A stretch of DNA of 64,000 bases from Hemicordylus capensis. Its lineage: Eukaryota > Chordata > Lepidosauria > Squamata > Cordylidae. This document shows positions 12,567 to 24,680 of this stretch, one piece after another. Under the pieces are notes generated by a model. It had not been told where the DNA came from and ran no database searches. It saw only the letters and a list, made by a program, of their open reading frames with translations. The stretch covers positions 84,627,501-84,691,500 of the forward strand of contig NC_069659.1 of the NCBI RefSeq assembly GCF_027244095.1, read 5' to 3'. The position numbers and the translations under genes were made by a program. Numbering within the stretch: position 1 is the stretch's first letter; every line of letters begins with the position of its first letter.

Positions 12567-13257
12567 AGAGAGAGAGAGAGAGAATTTGCTGTCATTTGCT
12601 TCTTACTTATACATTTATCTTCACCACAATTGTACTTCATGTAGTATTTTTATGTGATATAGACAGATTGGCAATTGACATGTCTCTGTCCCACATCTGT
12701 TTCTCATGGGCTGAACTAAACACCAGCAGAGCTCTCTAGCATTTCACATAATTAAATTTGAATCAACACAACACATGAATAATACAGAGTGCAAATACAA
12801 TACATTTGGCACAAGATAGCATTTGAGTGGCTAGTCAGTTAAGCAGCAAATGTACACCCTGATCCTAATAATATTTACTTTGAAAGTATTTCCAATGGAA
12901 ACAGCTTCCAAGAAACTGTAACAAAGTCTTAAGCCTCAGGAGCTCAGCCTTGACATGTGTTTTTTAAAAAACTTTTTTTAAAAAAAGTTGCAACCATAAT
13001 AATAAGGCCATTCAAACAGGCCTTATAGGAATGTTTTTGTGTGAATTACTCAACTTGGTTGAGTGGTTTGTGGAGGAGTGGTCATGATTAAATTGGTGTG
13101 ATAGAAATAACCTCCCCTGGTAGAGTCTGTACTGGTAAAAGGGAGCTATTTTTTTTAAAAAAATGGCAATTCCATTTTTTAAAAAGTAAAGTTGGTTCAT
13201 GTTTAGTATATTTTAAAGTTTAACTAGTACCTCAGATGTATTTCTTTGAATCATATA
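11601..13257. other. Unassigned sequence with a (GT)n(GA)n tract
   Basis: Nothing recognisable is present apart from the compound microsatellite at about 12527-12582. Confidence 0.45.
12527..12582. repeat. (GT)n followed by (GA)n microsatellite
   Basis: About 19 GT units run straight into about nine GA units. Confidence 0.95.
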
Positions 13258-13265
13258 GATCTTCT

Positions 13266-13599
13266 AGCAGCGGGGAAGTAACTTGCCTAGAGAGCAAGGT
13301 TGCTAGTTCGAATCCCTACTGGTATATTTCCCAGACTATGGGAAACACATATATCCCCTGCTAACTGGGCAAAGAGGCACCTTTTACCATGATTATTCTC
13401 TTTATTTAGCAGGGGGAGAGTAACTGGCCCTATCCACCCCCAGCACAGTACTTCCAGTGACTGTTGCTGGTGTCTATCTTGTATTTTTTTTTTTAGAATG
13501 TGAGCCCTTTGGGGACAGGGAGCCATCTTATTTATTTATTTATTATTTCTCTGTGTAAACCGCCCTGAGCCATTTTTGGAAGGGTGGTATTGAAATCGA

Positions 13600-13648
<49 letters not shown>

Positions 13649-13805
13649 TCGGGCAGTAGCGATATAGGAAGATGCTAAGACGCATCATCTCATACTGTAC
13701 AGGAGGAGGCAATGGTAACCCCCCCCCCTGTATTCTATCAAAGGAAACCACATGGTTCTGTGGTTGCCAGGAGTCGACACTGACTCGATGGCACCACTTT
13801 ATTTT
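13266..13805 (+). mobile_element. Family A tRNA-derived SINE, split by a second SINE
   Basis: The head has tRNA-like promoter words: AGCAGCGGGGAAG near box A and AGTTCGAATCCC as box B. The element stops at ATATC (13355) and resumes at ATATC GGGCAGTAGCGATATAGG (13646), exactly where intact copies (35938, 61358) are continuous. The 3' end is TCGACACTGACTCGATGGCA. The interruption is a family C SINE. Confidence 0.8.
13356..13645 (+). mobile_element. Family C SINE inserted in family A SINE
   Basis: The copy starts CCCTGCTAACTGGGCAAAGA, passes through TGAGCCCTTTGGGGACAGGG and ends in a long (AAT)n run (about 13600-13645). The flanking ATATC duplicate marks the target site. Other copies are at 43835-44092 and 62890-63155. 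I do not see a tRNA or 5S head. Confidence 0.75.
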
Positions 13806-14154
13806 ACTTACTTGCTCATAGTGTGTAAAGAACAGAATAAGCTCTAATTTTTTTTGGAAATATTTATTTTTGACAATTGTTTTCTTTGCAGGTATCTTCC
13901 CTTTTTGTTTTCTTGAAAATAGTATTTGAATTTCCTTTGACCAGTTAGTTTGCCAACAGTCTCATGATCAACCAAGCCATACATTATGTATAACATCATT
14001 TTCATGGCATATGGCCCATAATGATTTGGAATGAATTAGGCACTGATTAATCTACATCTTAAGCCCCATTCAGACACTGGGCTGGTTCAAATGGGCAAGG
14101 CTCAACATGCAAAGAGGGGCAGGGATGCGCCAAGATTGCACTCACCCCAGTGTC

Positions 14155-14452
14155 ACTTCTTGCAGAGAAGTTGAATGAGCTCTTTGCATCTGTCTTCACA
14201 ACAGAGAATAATGACAATATACCCTCTCTGGAAATGAGTGCTTGGGCATAGAGGCTGAAGAACTGGGCCAGTTAGAAGTAATGAGGGAAGATGTTCTAAA
14301 CTGTCTTGAAAAACTGAAAGTTAACAAATCGCCTTGGCCAGATGGCATTCACCCATGAGTTCTGAAGGAACTCAGATGTGAAATTGCTGACCTCCTAGCA
14401 AAATTATGTAACTTGTACCTACAATCAAGCTCTGTACCAGAGGACTGGAAAG
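14155..14452 (+). mobile_element. CR1-clade LINE fragment (ORF2, before the RT core)
   Basis: The fragment closely parallels 16790-17070 of the longer CR1 copy downstream: GAATGATTTCTTTGCATCTG-like start, GATGGCATTCACCCA and TCTGTACCAGAGGACTGGAA. Stops interrupt the frame. It is a separate, truncated insertion. Confidence 0.75.
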
Positions 14453-14476
14453 TACGAATACAAATATGAAGGCTAT

Positions 14477-14525
14477 TTATATACCGCTTTTCAACAAAAG
14501 TTCCCAAAGTGGTTTGGGTACAACA
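14477..14525 (-). mobile_element. Family C SINE, 3' end fragment
   Basis: TATTTATATACCGCTTTTCA and CCCAAAGTGGTTT match the 3' end of family C at 62895 and 43843. It separates the two CR1 copies. Confidence 0.6.
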
Positions 14526-14529
14526 CTAA

Positions 14530-17500
14530 ACAGAGTGTAACGATCTGCTTGAGGGGCAGAAGTCCTGGGTGTCTGCTCGGTGCAAAGAGCTCCTGGCTTT
14601 CAGGGAACAAGTTTGTTCCCTCGAAGCCAGGGTGGCTGACATGGAGAAGCTTAGGGAGGCAGAGAAAGGTGTGGATGAGAACCTTCGGGGATCTGATAGA
14701 GACATCCCACTCCCAGGCTTCCGCCTGGGAGACCTCCCACTCCTGTGCTTCAGCTATTATGGAGAATGAGGGTTTCATGGAAGAGGACACTGGTCTGAGG
14801 AAGAGGGAAATATTCTCTTCACAGGGACTCCTTTGGGTGATGTGCCTATATCCTCTCACACAGAGGATACACCTTCAGGAAGTGCAAGGGGCCTCCTAGT
14901 CATGGGTGATTCGATCATTAGGGGCATAGAGAGATGGTTATGTGACCTGCATGTAAATCACATGGTTACTTGCCTGCCTGGTGCAAAAGTTGCTGACATC
15001 ACACTGTGTCTAGGTTAACTGGTAGACAGTGCTGGGAAGGAGAGAGCTGTCGTGGCACATGTTGGCACCAACAATGTTTGGAAATACAGTTGGGAGGTCC
15101 TGGAAACCAGATTTAGGCTTCTAGGTAGCATACTGAAGTCCAGGACCCCCAGGGTAATGTTCTGTGAAGTGCTACCTGTTCCATGTGCAGGGCAAGCAAG
15201 ACAGGTGAAACTGAGGGGGCTCCATGTGTAGATGAGACAGTGGTGCCAGGAGGAGGGATGTAGATTTGTTAGGCACTGGGATACATTTTGGGGCAACAGA
15301 AGCCTGTACAAAAAGAATGGGCTCCACTTGAACCAAGATGGAGACAGACTGCTGGTGCTTAAAATAAAAAATCTTGCAGAGCAGCTTTTAAAATGACGCT
15401 GGGGGATTGCCGACAGGAACTGAGTGGTATCTGCTTCAGCCAGCAAAATCACCTAAGGTGTGAGGGTGCATAAGTTTCAGTTAAAGCAGAAGGGGTCAGA
15501 GCAGAGCCAGGAGTTGAGCAGAGGTAAACACATGACAGCTGGCCAAAAAGGTCAAATGATGGTAAGGGAGATAGCACATGCCAATACCAACAAGAGACTT
15601 GGTGTATAGGTGTCTATACTGTATACCAATGCCAGAAGCCTCAGAGTGAAGATGGGTGAGGCGGAGTGCTTGGTCACTAATGAAAACATAGATATAGTGG
15701 GTGTAATGGAAACCTGGTGGAACGGTGAGAACCAGTGGGACACGGTTATTCCTGGATATAAACTCCACAGAAGGGACAGGGAGGGGAAAATTGAGGGAGT
15801 AGTGCCACTACATATAAGAAGGGATAGATTTCAATAAGCTAGAAAACCTAGGTGAACCAGAGTCCTCCACAGAATTATTATGGGTGACAATATGAGGACT
15901 GAAAGGAAATGTGTTACTAGGGATGTGCTATCACCCTCAGGATTAAATCACTGAGAGTGACCTGGAGTTGGAGAAGCAAACAAGAGAAGCATCAAAGAAA
16001 GACAGGGTGATAATAACGAGTGACTTCAAATACCCACACATAGACTGGGTAAATTCACATTTAGGTAATGAAAGAAAGGCATGCTATGATATTTCTAGAC
16101 ATGCTAAATTGCTGTGCCTTAGTACAGTTAGTTGTGGAGCCAACCAGAGAGATGCCGACCTTGGAATTAGTCCTGAGTGGTGCCCAGGACCTGGTGCGAG
16201 ATGTCAGAGTTACAGAACCATTGGGGAACAGTGACCATAGTGTGATCCAATGCAGCATATATGCAAGTAGAAAATTGTCAAGGAAGTCCAGCACAGATGC
16301 ATTGGACTTCAGAAGAGGAAATCTCAAAAATGAGGGAACTGGTAAGAAGGAAGTTGAAATGGAAAGTCAGCAGGGTCAAATCACTCCAGAAAGCATGGAA
16401 CTTATTTAAAACCACAATACTAGAAGCTCAGTTGGAATGTATACCAAGAAGGAGGAAAGGTACCACCAAGTTCAGGAGGACACCAGCACAGCTAACAAGT
16501 AGAGTCAGGGGAGCTATAAAGAGGAAGAAGACTTCCTTCAGAAAATGAAAGTCCTGCCCAAATGAAGAGAACAGGAAGGAACATAAACTCTGGCAAAAGA
16601 AATGCAAGGAAACAATGCAAAAAGAAAGTTTTAGGAGTACATAGCTAGAAGTGTCGAGGGGAATAATAAATCATATAATATATATGATTAGTATATCATA
16701 TATCAGAAGAATAAAACCTGCCAGGGAGGCAGTTGGCCCCTTAGATGACGAGGGCATGAAAGAGATTATTAAGGAGGTTAAGGACATTGCAGAGAAGCTG
16801 AATGATTTCTTTGCATCTGTCTTCACGGTGGAGGATACTGAGCATATATCCTCTCCAGAATTGAGCTTCTCAGGTTTAGAGGCTGAAGAACTGGGATAGG
16901 TGAGGTGACAAGAGAAGATGTTCTAAACTGTTAAAAAAAAATAACAATTCACCAGGGCCAGATGGCATCCACCCAAGAGTTCTGAAAGAACTTAGATGTG
17001 AAATTGCTGATCTCCTAGCAAAAAATATGTGACTTGTCCCTACAATCAGACTCTGTACCAGAGGACTGGAAAGCAGCTAATGTAACTCCGATTTTCAAAA
17101 AGGGACACAGGGTGGATCTCAGAAATTACAAAGCTTAACTTTGGTGCCGGTTAAATTGATGGAAAGCATACTTAAGGACACAAACATATAGAAGAAAAGA
17201 CCTTGCTGATGGAGAACCAGCATGGCTTCTGCATGGGCAAATCTTGCCTCACGAAACTTTTGGAGTTTGGGAGTGCCTACAGGCATGTGGATAAAGGTGA
17301 TCCAGTTAACATAGTATACTTGGACTTTCAGAAAGCTTTTGACAAATTTCCTCACCAAAGGCCCTTGAGGAAACATAGCAGTCATGGGATAAGGGGACAG
17401 TTTTATGTGTGGATCAGTAACTGGTTGAAGGACAGGAAACATAGGGTAGGAATACAGTTTTCACAATGGAGGGAAGTAGGAAGTGGGATCCTCCAGGGAT

Positions 17501-18030
17501 CGGTACTGGGACCAGTTCTCTATAACTTGTTCATAAATGATCTAGAAGTTGGGGTAAGCAGCAAAGTGGGCAAATTTGCAGATGATACTAAACTATTTAG
17601 GTTAGTGTATTTTTTCTCCCTCTCTCACAAAGCTAGAACAAGGGGTCATCCCATAAAACTGAAGGTCGGGAAATTTAGTACTGACAAGCAGAAGTACTTT
17701 TTCACACAATACATAATTAATCTATGAAATTCTTTGTCATGGGATGTAGTGATGGCCATCAGCTTGGACGGCTTTAAAAGGGGCTTAGACAAATTCGTGG
17801 AGAACAGGTCTATCAAAGGCTACTAGTCTGGTGGCAGTGGGCCACCTCCAGCCTAAGAGGAATGATGCCTCTCAATACCAGTTGCAGAGGAGCAACAGCA
17901 GGAGAGAGGGAATTCCCTCACCTCTTGCCTGTGGGCTTCCAAGAGCCACTGTGGGCCACTGTGTGAAACAGGATGCTGGACTAGATACGCTTTGGGCCTG
18001 ATCCAGCATGGCTGTTCTTATGTTCTTATA
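14530..18030 (+). mobile_element. CR1-clade LINE, near full length but decayed
   Basis: ORF1 (from about 14540) has a coiled-coil-like stretch and then an SGNH-esterase block, GLLVMGDSIIRGIERWLC, as known in CR1 ORF1. ORF2 starts near 15610 with endonuclease motifs YTNARSL, METWW and GNSDHSVIQ. Reverse transcriptase follows near 17200-17600 with [28 protein letters not shown] and FADDTKLF. Right after FADDTKLFR the sequence jumps to the 3' terminal part, an internal deletion of the thumb region. The 3' end GGCTGTTCTTATGTTCTTAT is the short-repeat type of CR1. Several frameshifts and stops are present. Confidence 0.88.
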
Positions 18031-18079
18031 TAAGGCCATCCTGATGTGCTGCTGGAACATCCGTCAATCATGTGCCGAG

Positions 18080-18173
18080 GCTGTTCATCTGAATAGGCCC
18101 TAAATGTGGTCCTCAAACCCCTATGTAAACAGGGATATGGACTGCATGTTTAGGGGCCATTTGGATGAACAGC
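18080..18173. mobile_element. Short palindromic MITE, 94 bp
   Basis: CTGTTCATCTGAATAGGCCC on the left pairs with GGGGCCATTTGGATGAACAG on the right. Nearly the whole element folds back on itself. Confidence 0.5.
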
Positions 18174-18304
18174 TACCTCTCCCCGCCATGTGATTGAAGT
18201 ATGCCCTGACAATGTTGGAATATGTTTCAGTGATGTTGGGGCAGGTGCGCTCTTGGGACGTCTCCACCCCTCTTTGCATGTTGCTGCTATGTTCATTTGA
18301 ACCA

Positions 18305-18548
18305 GGCCCATTATGTAATATGCATGTACTTCTGTATACAAGTATATGTTTTTGTATGAATGACTGTACCTGTGTTCATTTTAAAAATGAACCTAGATAC
18401 AGACCTTTCAAATGCATGGTGCAGATAGGAAGTACTTCTGTATCTGTGTTCAGCATAATGTGTGAGTTACAGTACCTGTGTACAGATCAGCACCTGTGTA
18501 CACTATACACTCATTGTACAAGTGTTAAGCATAATGTCTGAATAGTGC
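18305..18548. mobile_element. Family D MITE, copy 2
   Basis: The body has CATGTACTTCTGTATAC, TTTTAAAAATGAACC and repeated GTGTACA words, ending in ATAATGTCTGAATAGTGC. It is the same family as 30897-31173. Confidence 0.6.
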
Positions 18549-21429
18549 TGAATAGTCTGAATATAGTGCTGCCACTATGAAGAGTCTTTAGCCTAAATCT
18601 TTCTTGGAACTTTTGAGAACATTAATAAATAGTTTTTAAGATTCATCTATAGCCCTTTTCAGATGTTTTACACAAAACTCTGTAAACAATTACAACAATG
18701 AAAGCAGATCTGGAAGGCCATTTATTACCAGTGGACTCCCACCCAAATTATATAATATATTTAATATATTTTCATAAGGATCCAGTAACAATTAGATAAG
18801 AAATAATAACTTCCAATAATTATCTTCAAAATAAATTATTGTGGTTCACCAGGAAACATATTAAATTCAGTGCAAAGAAAGATTTTCCAGGGACCACCTG
18901 GGCCTACCTGACTCCAGATTGTCATCAGACCTGTTAGATAGCTCTATCCTGCTCTCTTTCTGGTGTACTAGTTACCAGTAATGACTAACTTATTACAGTA
19001 TTTATCTTCCTGTATCTTCTTTTTTCTAATTGAACTGTCTCGTGATGTTTTCACACTATCACTATGAGATCCATTTATTTTATTTTATTTTATTTTATTT
19101 TATTTTATTTTGCAGAATTTGGTTGTCCGCTGACAAAAGATTCTTCCTTTGTCAGGGAGCTGGACCAGATCTCAGACTTTAGAACCGTGTTATTTCACGA
19201 ACTAAAAAGGGAAGCTTCCAAATTGTCAAGGCTCCCAAAATCCTCATTGGTAATTTGCTGGAATGAGGATGCTGCAATGCACAGATGAGGAAGGGACTCC
19301 AGTGTTCATATCTTCCCCACTCCTAGGTACGAGAGTTGCTGGGGGAGAAAAGATTTTGATGGGGAAAATACGCTGGTGGGGGGGGGGAGAATAAATGCCA
19401 CTTTCTCGTGCCACTGTTCCAATCAAATCCACAGTCTACTGTGGCTACATTTCAGTTTAAAAGAACCACCAGATTTTGGGAAACTACTTATATGTTTCTG
19501 AAGACATGCCCTTGTTTGGCTTTAAATATACAGAGATCACATTTATTAATGATAAAGAGATTATTCACTTCTGCTTGTTTTCTCCAAGTGACTAAAACTT
19601 TAATAAATACATTGTTGGATATGGAGTTCCAGTGACATCAATCTTTTGCACGGACTATTCTAATGACCACTAGGAGCACTGGGAGCAGAGGTAGTTAGTG
19701 GGTCTCCTTACCTGACCCTACTTGCCTCTACTCTATGACCCCTGCTTTGACTGTTCTAGTACTTCCTGAGTTGAGTAAGTCCTCTTCCTTTCCTCCTAGA
19801 GAGAAGATGGAAACATGTCTCTTTCCCCCTACCTATTCATTATGTAGCTAGTAGATAGGATTAGGTTTTTCCTATCCTGATGTATTTCTCCCACAAATTA
19901 GTTAAGTAATTTATACTCTACAGTGATCTCCATGTGTGTTTATTATATAGCTGCCAGAACTAAACTCCACACTCTGTAACTGGAGTGGTAGCTTTCATTG
20001 GTACTGTGCTACAATACTTTGTACTTTCCCTAAAGGGAAAGGTAAATAATCATGAAGCCTCAACATAAATGTGGTGCCCCTCCTTCATATTCTAGGAGCC
20101 AGAATACTCTGCAAAGGAACAAAACTTAATTGAACCTGAATGAACTGGCAAACTAGCGAATGTCAAGTGTGACGAAAATGACTAAAATTTCTTACAGGCA
20201 CTGGCAAGGGGAAAATTATGTAACTGCCCTGATGCAGTTTTGCAATTGTCAATTCTGATACCTTTTAAGGGAAAAAAGTCACAACAATCAGATGTTGTAT
20301 AAGAACCATTAAAAAGCCTTTCCTTCATACGCATCTGCCTCCATTTGCTTTGTCTATGATGCAGAGATTTCATGCTGATTTATAGCTATGAAAAAGGAAA
20401 TAGCTCAGATCAAGCAAATATATTAATAAAATTGTCCAAGGCCATAACCCCATTATATGTAAATATATATATGCGATGTGGGATCTTTCCAGTGAGTGGA
20501 AACAATTAATCTGGGAGCTGAAGCAGGCCCAAATACAGAGAGTGTTTGAGTACACAGTGATCTCACTGCCAGGAAAGGAACTGGGGCTGGCATCTACCAG
20601 GCTTTTCCAAAGCCGTGTCCTGATATCACTCTAGCTATTGCAAAACTGTGACTCTGAGCCGTAGAGTCAGGCACAGTCAGGAAAGAGACAAAGGAAGCAG
20701 AAAGAATGGATGCTGGGGAAGAACCAATTTGGGTGGTTGGGGGAGTAGGTAAGTAGATCCAGCTAGCTCAAGGAGGGGTCAGGCAAGAGAGGAAGGAGAA
20801 GGTGGAAGATAGTATTCTGAAACCCCTTTTTGTTCTAAGCTGAGGCTGGGTGGGGAATATGTTAGAGGAAGGAAGTCATGTGATAGTGAGACTAGGACAT
20901 TATACAACAGCTACACTGGTGTATTTTCATGTGCTGCCAGAAGAATGTTGATATAAACCTAAAATAATTTCAGGTTGGATCTCAAAGAGCTGCCTCAGAT
21001 GGGCACCAGCTTCTTCATATGATGAAGCTAGGAAATGTCCCAAGAGTGTGCCTGACACAGTATCGGGAAGTCCTTTACTCACACGAGAGGTGTGTTGATC
21101 TGAATTGTGCCTCTACGCAGGCTCCTCTAAAACCCGGGGCCTTGGAGGATTGCCTGGAAATTCTGGGTTCTCATAGTTAGTTCTGCAGGGATCAGCAATC
21201 CCAAGTAACTAAGCAGGATTGCCATAATTGTGTGAATGCAGTCACATTTAAACAGTTGGATTGTGCCATATAGCATACTCAGGTTCAAAGGTCATGTTTT
21301 TGGCTTGTGATAACTGATGTGGTCCTCAGTGTGGAATACATTTCCATCTCTTGTTGTAGTGTTGAAGGAGAGACTCAGCTGAGCCCAAGACCAGTGTTTG
21401 CATCTTTGATCCAATATACAGCAGGAATT
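18549..21429. other. Unassigned intergenic sequence with a (TTTTA)n tract
   Basis: A (TTTTA)n run lies at about 19074-19111. Otherwise no gene, RNA or clear repeat is recognised. Confidence 0.45.
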
Positions 21430-22600
21430 TATAAATGAAAGAAGGGGCATCACTAGGCACAGGCTTGGGTGCCCAGATCCATGTGACCACTCTCCTAGAG
21501 GGCCCCATGATGTCCCCCAAGGGAAAAGAGGGTCCCTTTTATATTTCCAGAATGGCTTGGACTAGAGTTTTGAAATTTGGCATAGCTATAGGACAGATTA
21601 TCAGGACTCTGTGTATTGATTTTCAAGCACATCAGTTGATCTTTAAAAAAAATGATTTTGGAATTTAAACAAAATTCAAAAAAGTCATATAAGTGTTTTG
21701 TTTTACGGCAATTATTTTTTTTTAAAAAAACTTGAACTGATTTTTTCAGTTCCTCCTCAAACCATCATTCCACCCCCATGTGAAGGAATCTGCCCATTGC
21801 CTTCATTAAAAAGGGTACTTTCCCCTCTTTTTTATATTTCTGTAATGGCTTGGCTTAGAGTTCTGAAATTGGTTTTAGATGTAGGAAAGGTTAGCAGGAT
21901 TCTGTGTATTGATTTTGAAATGGATTGGTCAATCTGTTGTTCTTGAATGATTTTTTTATTTTTAAAAAAATCTTCAAAAAAAGTCAAAGTCCTATAAGTG
22001 GCTTGTTTCATGGCACACATGGAATCCAAGATGGCAAAACTCTGTGTATTTTTATTTCACGGAAATTGGTCAATCCTGTGATTTTTAATGAATTTTTTCC
22101 TACTGTACTAAAGCTGCCAGAAAGAGATCTCTATCCATAGAGCACTTTATTTAATGAAAATGGAACTAACTATTACATCTGAATAAGCAAACATTTTTTA
22201 AACAAATGCACTATGCTCAAGTTGGTTTGTGATCCAAAAGGTGTGCATGGGAACTGTGAAGCAAGGGGTGTGCACTGTGATTTTAATTTTCCCCCTTATG
22301 AATGCACTATATGTCTAAGTTGGTTTTGTGTTTGAACTGTGGAGCAAGGGACGCGTGTTGTGTCTCAGTAGTTTGTGAATGGTCAAGAAGCTATGTGAAT
22401 CCTTTGTTGCTTGCTTAGTTCCCACCCCCACTAGCAAATGCATTCTGGCCCAGATCTGTGGGTTTGTGTGAATGATCAAGAATGTATGGATCCTTTGGGG
22501 GTTGTGTAGTCCCCCCCCACCCAAAAAAAATGCATTGTGGCCTCAGACCTGTGAGTTTGTGGTAAAATGAATACATACAAAAAGGATGCTTATTCTGTGT
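21430..22600. repeat. Diverged tandem repeat block
   Basis: There are two long units, with TTTTATATTTCCAGAATGGC at 21537 and TTTTATATTTCTGTAATGGC at 21831 (period about 294 bp), and a third partial unit near 22036. A second array of about 92-135 bp units follows, each beginning AATGCA-T and carrying an AAGTTGG or GTGGGTTTG block (22205, 22301, 22436, 22528). The units are well diverged, so the array is old. Confidence 0.6.
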
Positions 22601-23860
22601 GTGTGTGTGGGGGGGGGGCAATAAACTCATTAGGTCCAGGGTCCAGCTACTTAGCTGCACCTCTGAATGAAAGGGTCGGCATAAACACTTTCCATTTTGG
22701 ATCACTCCATAGTTACATTTTTCCAAAGCTGAAATTCCATGGAATAGAACACATGTAGGGAACACCCATCTTCTGAGTTCCCTGGCATTTGGAAGTGAAA
22801 TTGGTACATACAAAATAATATTTTCATGGAGGCACCTAGTTTATGGAAGTTTATTTCCAAGGAGGCCCACTTGCTTATAGTTTTTAGGTAGATCACATTA
22901 AGGATTTTTACATTTTTATTCTACAGAGCTCAGGGAATAGCAGGTTACCTTATCTACTTTTGATTTGTTTATATCTTATTCATTATTCCTATTACTTGAC
23001 GTTTACAGATGGAGTTCAAAGCCTGTCTGTAAGGTTGTTTCAAGCTGTTTCCCATCCAGACACTGACCACATCCACCTAATTAGCTTGGTTGCTGTAACA
23101 TATGCTTTCAGACCAGACCCCAGGACTATGTGATGTTTGAGAGGTTTTTAAAAAAATGCAGTTCATAGTGTAAACCATCTTGAGGGTGCTGGGTGGGCCA
23201 CAAGGTTATGTTTAATTGTGAAATAGATTAATAAAAAGCCATAACATAGCAATAACGGCATAAGTGCTTTTCCTGCTAAAAGTAGGTAGTGCACACAAAA
23301 AAGCATGTGCATTGTCCCTTTGTAGGAAAAATGTGAAGTATGAATCAGCCCTTACTTGCTGCTTATTCTGTCTGCCTTCACAACACAGCATTTTACTTCC
23401 ATGGACAACTTGAAATGATTTAGAAGATACAAGGCCAACGAAGCTACGTTCTTTGTATGCAAACATTGGAGCATTAGAGAGGAAAACAGGAAACTGAGTG
23501 GAGACTTTGAAAAGAAACAGTCTGGAGAAGATGGAACCAATATGCTTTTATTTCATGTAAAGATGCAATTCGTTGTCAAAAGGGAGTGATAATTCATTGT
23601 AAGGAGAATCTAATCTGAAATGCCTATTTTCCTCTCTCATAGATATATAGCCACAATGGGCACTCCTCCCTATTTCAGATCTTTGTCTACAGATGATGAC
23701 TGTTGTCCCCCACCCCGCATTTTTGGAACATATCTTTGGTTGTGTGTCCTCGGTTCTTGTTCTGCAACTTTAGCAATCAACAAGTACTAACTGAAAAACC
23801 GAGGCAGCAAAGTATAAAACACAGGTTTGGGCTCTAATAGCATTGGATATCAAGAACGGC
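22601..23860. other. Unassigned intergenic sequence
   Basis: A LINE-tail-like stretch is near 23110-23235. Nothing else is recognised. Confidence 0.4.
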
Positions 23861-24113
23861 TGACATCCAGACTAGCAAAGCGCTGCTGCTATGTGAGGTG
23901 CACCAGTGCTGCTGATGGGTTTGACTAATGCAGCACCAGCACTGACATGCAGCCCTCAAAGACATACTTTTGGGTGGCACAGAACACTTCTGGGGGAAGG
24001 GGAGGTCACTGAAATTTGCCCCCCATCCCTCTGCAAGCTCCAGTGCTGTGTTAGTCAGGAATTCGTCAGCAGCACCGGCACACCTTATGTAGTTCTTCGT
24101 TAGTCTGGATTAG
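23861..24113. mobile_element. Family E MITE, copy 1
   Basis: TGACATCCAGACTAGCAAAG at the left is inverted at the right (TTCGTTAGTCTGGATTAGC). Imperfect arms extend about 65 bp. The centre has GGGTGGCACAGAACACTTC, also found in the copy at 41455-42095. Confidence 0.6.
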
Positions 24114-24489
24114 CTATTAACAAAACAAACCATTAGTTTAACCAACCAAAGGATTGATCTTTTCACTGATCTGCAGGCCTAATATTAGTGGCCATTTTCC
24201 CCCCAATTGGTTATTGCATATGGTGAGTGACAAGTTAAAATAATAAAGAACAAATGGTATCTGCATAGCAAATAAATATCTAAAATGTTAAATCTAGCTG
24301 TTGTAATGACTATTTTTAAATAGGGTTTGGGCTTTAAAAAAATTTAAGGAAATAAGGTTTAAAAAATCTTTTTTGTATATTATTGGCAGGTCTGAACTTT
24401 TCACTTTAACTGGCAAAAACACAGAACCATAACAACTCACTGTCAAAAGAGTTACACAGAGGGAAGAGATGGCAATAAAATAAACATCT

Positions 24490-24680
24490 ATCATTTTAAT
24501 TATGTTTTGTTATTATTGTAATTTTAATTATATTTTAATGACGTCTTTATGATATCTGTAAATTGTCTTGTGGTATCTGGATGAGAGGCAGTATATAAAT
24601 GTGAAAATAAATCAAATACATACATACATACATACATGTGCAAATAAATCAAATACATACATACATACATACATATATAC
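24490..24680 (+). mobile_element. LINE 3' tail fragment with (CATA)n repeat
   Basis: TAAATTGTCTTGTGGTATCT and GAGGCAGTATATAAATGTG are typical of the 3' ends of CR1/L2-group LINEs in reptiles. Two (CATA)n runs follow at 24618-24637 and 24656-24677. Confidence 0.5.
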
